Source: Candidatus Omnitrophota bacterium (GTDB lineage: Bacteria > Omnitrophota > Gorgyraeia > 2-02-FULL-51-18 > JAGOUK01). From it: DNA of 22,296 bases. Numbering within the stretch: the first letter of the stretch is position 1; each line of letters begins with the position of its first letter. The notes under the pieces are model-generated. The model worked only from the letters and a program-made list of their open reading frames with translations. It was not told where the DNA came from and made no database searches. Both the position numbers and the translations under genes were made by a program. The stretch lies in the NCBI GenBank assembly GCA_015231685.1, contig JADGBA010000007.1, forward strand, positions 1 through 22,296, written 5' to 3'. This document shows positions 22,035 through 22,296 of this stretch, in pieces.

Positions 22035-22296
22035 GCGGTCAAAAGTTCCCCGGAATCCCCGCCGCCGCCGATCACACAAGGGTTGAACTGCTTATCCAGC
22101 AGAACCACCCATGCCGTTGAAGCGAGGCTGCGGACGGGTTCCGCCCACCATCCGACGGGAATGAAGTACCTTCCGTTGGCATAACGGTAACCGCGCGCGC
22201 CGTCCGGATATTGCACAACCTGCGTTTCGATCCCCCGCCGCATCAGGATCGCGTCAGCGCGGAGCTCCTCTGCCCATTCCGGATGCGTTTCCCGGT
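22031..22296 (-). CDS. 3' end of an unrecognised gene
   Basis: An open frame enters from the right edge and encodes at least 88 C-terminal residues. The visible part includes GYRYANGRYFIPVGWWAEP, STAWVVLLDKQFNPCVIGG and ends DSGELLTA. It is rich in aromatic and glycine residues and has one cysteine. There is no signal peptide or domain that I recognise, and the start is outside the window. An internal ATG at 22243 is not the likely start because the frame continues. It is co-directional with the Cache gene, about 80 nt upstream of it. Confidence 0.6.
   Translation of the reverse strand, partial: RETHPEWAEELRADAILMRRGIETQVVQYPDGARGYRYANGRYFIPVGWWAEPVRSLASTAWVVLLDKQFNPCVIGGGGDSGELLTA

Overview
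The window looks like chromosomal DNA of a Gram-negative, probably anaerobic or microaerophilic bacterium with moderately high GC. The envelope genes (AsmA-like protein, an OmpA-type peptidoglycan-binding domain, periplasmic DUF1573 and Cache proteins) imply an outer membrane. Hcp together with cytochrome bd points to a low-oxygen lifestyle with exposure to NO or reactive oxygen. I cannot place the phylum. Almost every gene is on the minus strand. No tRNA, rRNA, CRISPR array or insertion sequence was seen.

Region 1 (1-6809): the 3' part of a PII-type regulator gene ends at a bidirectional terminator. Then comes a minus-strand stress and respiration cluster, in transcription order cydA, cydB, a cysteine-bearing Rrf2 regulator, an Fe-S ferredoxin-like protein, hcp, and a second Rrf2-like regulator with an incomplete cysteine set. 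It reads as an NO/oxygen-stress module: bd oxidase as a robust terminal oxidase, Hcp as NO or hydroxylamine reductase, the ferredoxin as likely electron donor, and the Rrf2 proteins as sensors. An AhpD-like CxxC peroxidase-type gene diverges from cydA.

Region 2 (6810-13844): a UPF0251/DUF134 regulator gene whose frame breaks at a run of eight G; a perfect palindrome of ArsR/SmtB-operator type; an AsmA-like protein; an MscS channel; a secreted protein with six PKD domains, each with a cysteine pair, preceded by a 56-codon membrane-protein gene (PLDc_N-like); and a large SYLF-OmpA-LysM fusion protein.

Region 3 (13975-22029): the most interesting part. Eight co-directional, tightly packed genes encode a soluble periplasmic Cache-domain protein, three tandem paralogous small secreted proteins resembling stand-alone carbohydrate-binding jelly-roll modules, a CHASE-domain histidine kinase, a PhoB/OmpR-type response regulator, an inverted-order REC-HisKA-HATPase kinase, and a DUF1573 protein. 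Overlapping stop/start codons and several TTG/GTG starts suggest translational coupling. I infer an extracytoplasmic ligand-sensing phosphorelay that carries its own secreted binding proteins. Internal promoter-like sequences with tandem repeats could be targets of the locus response regulator. The right edge holds the 3' end of an unrecognised gene.
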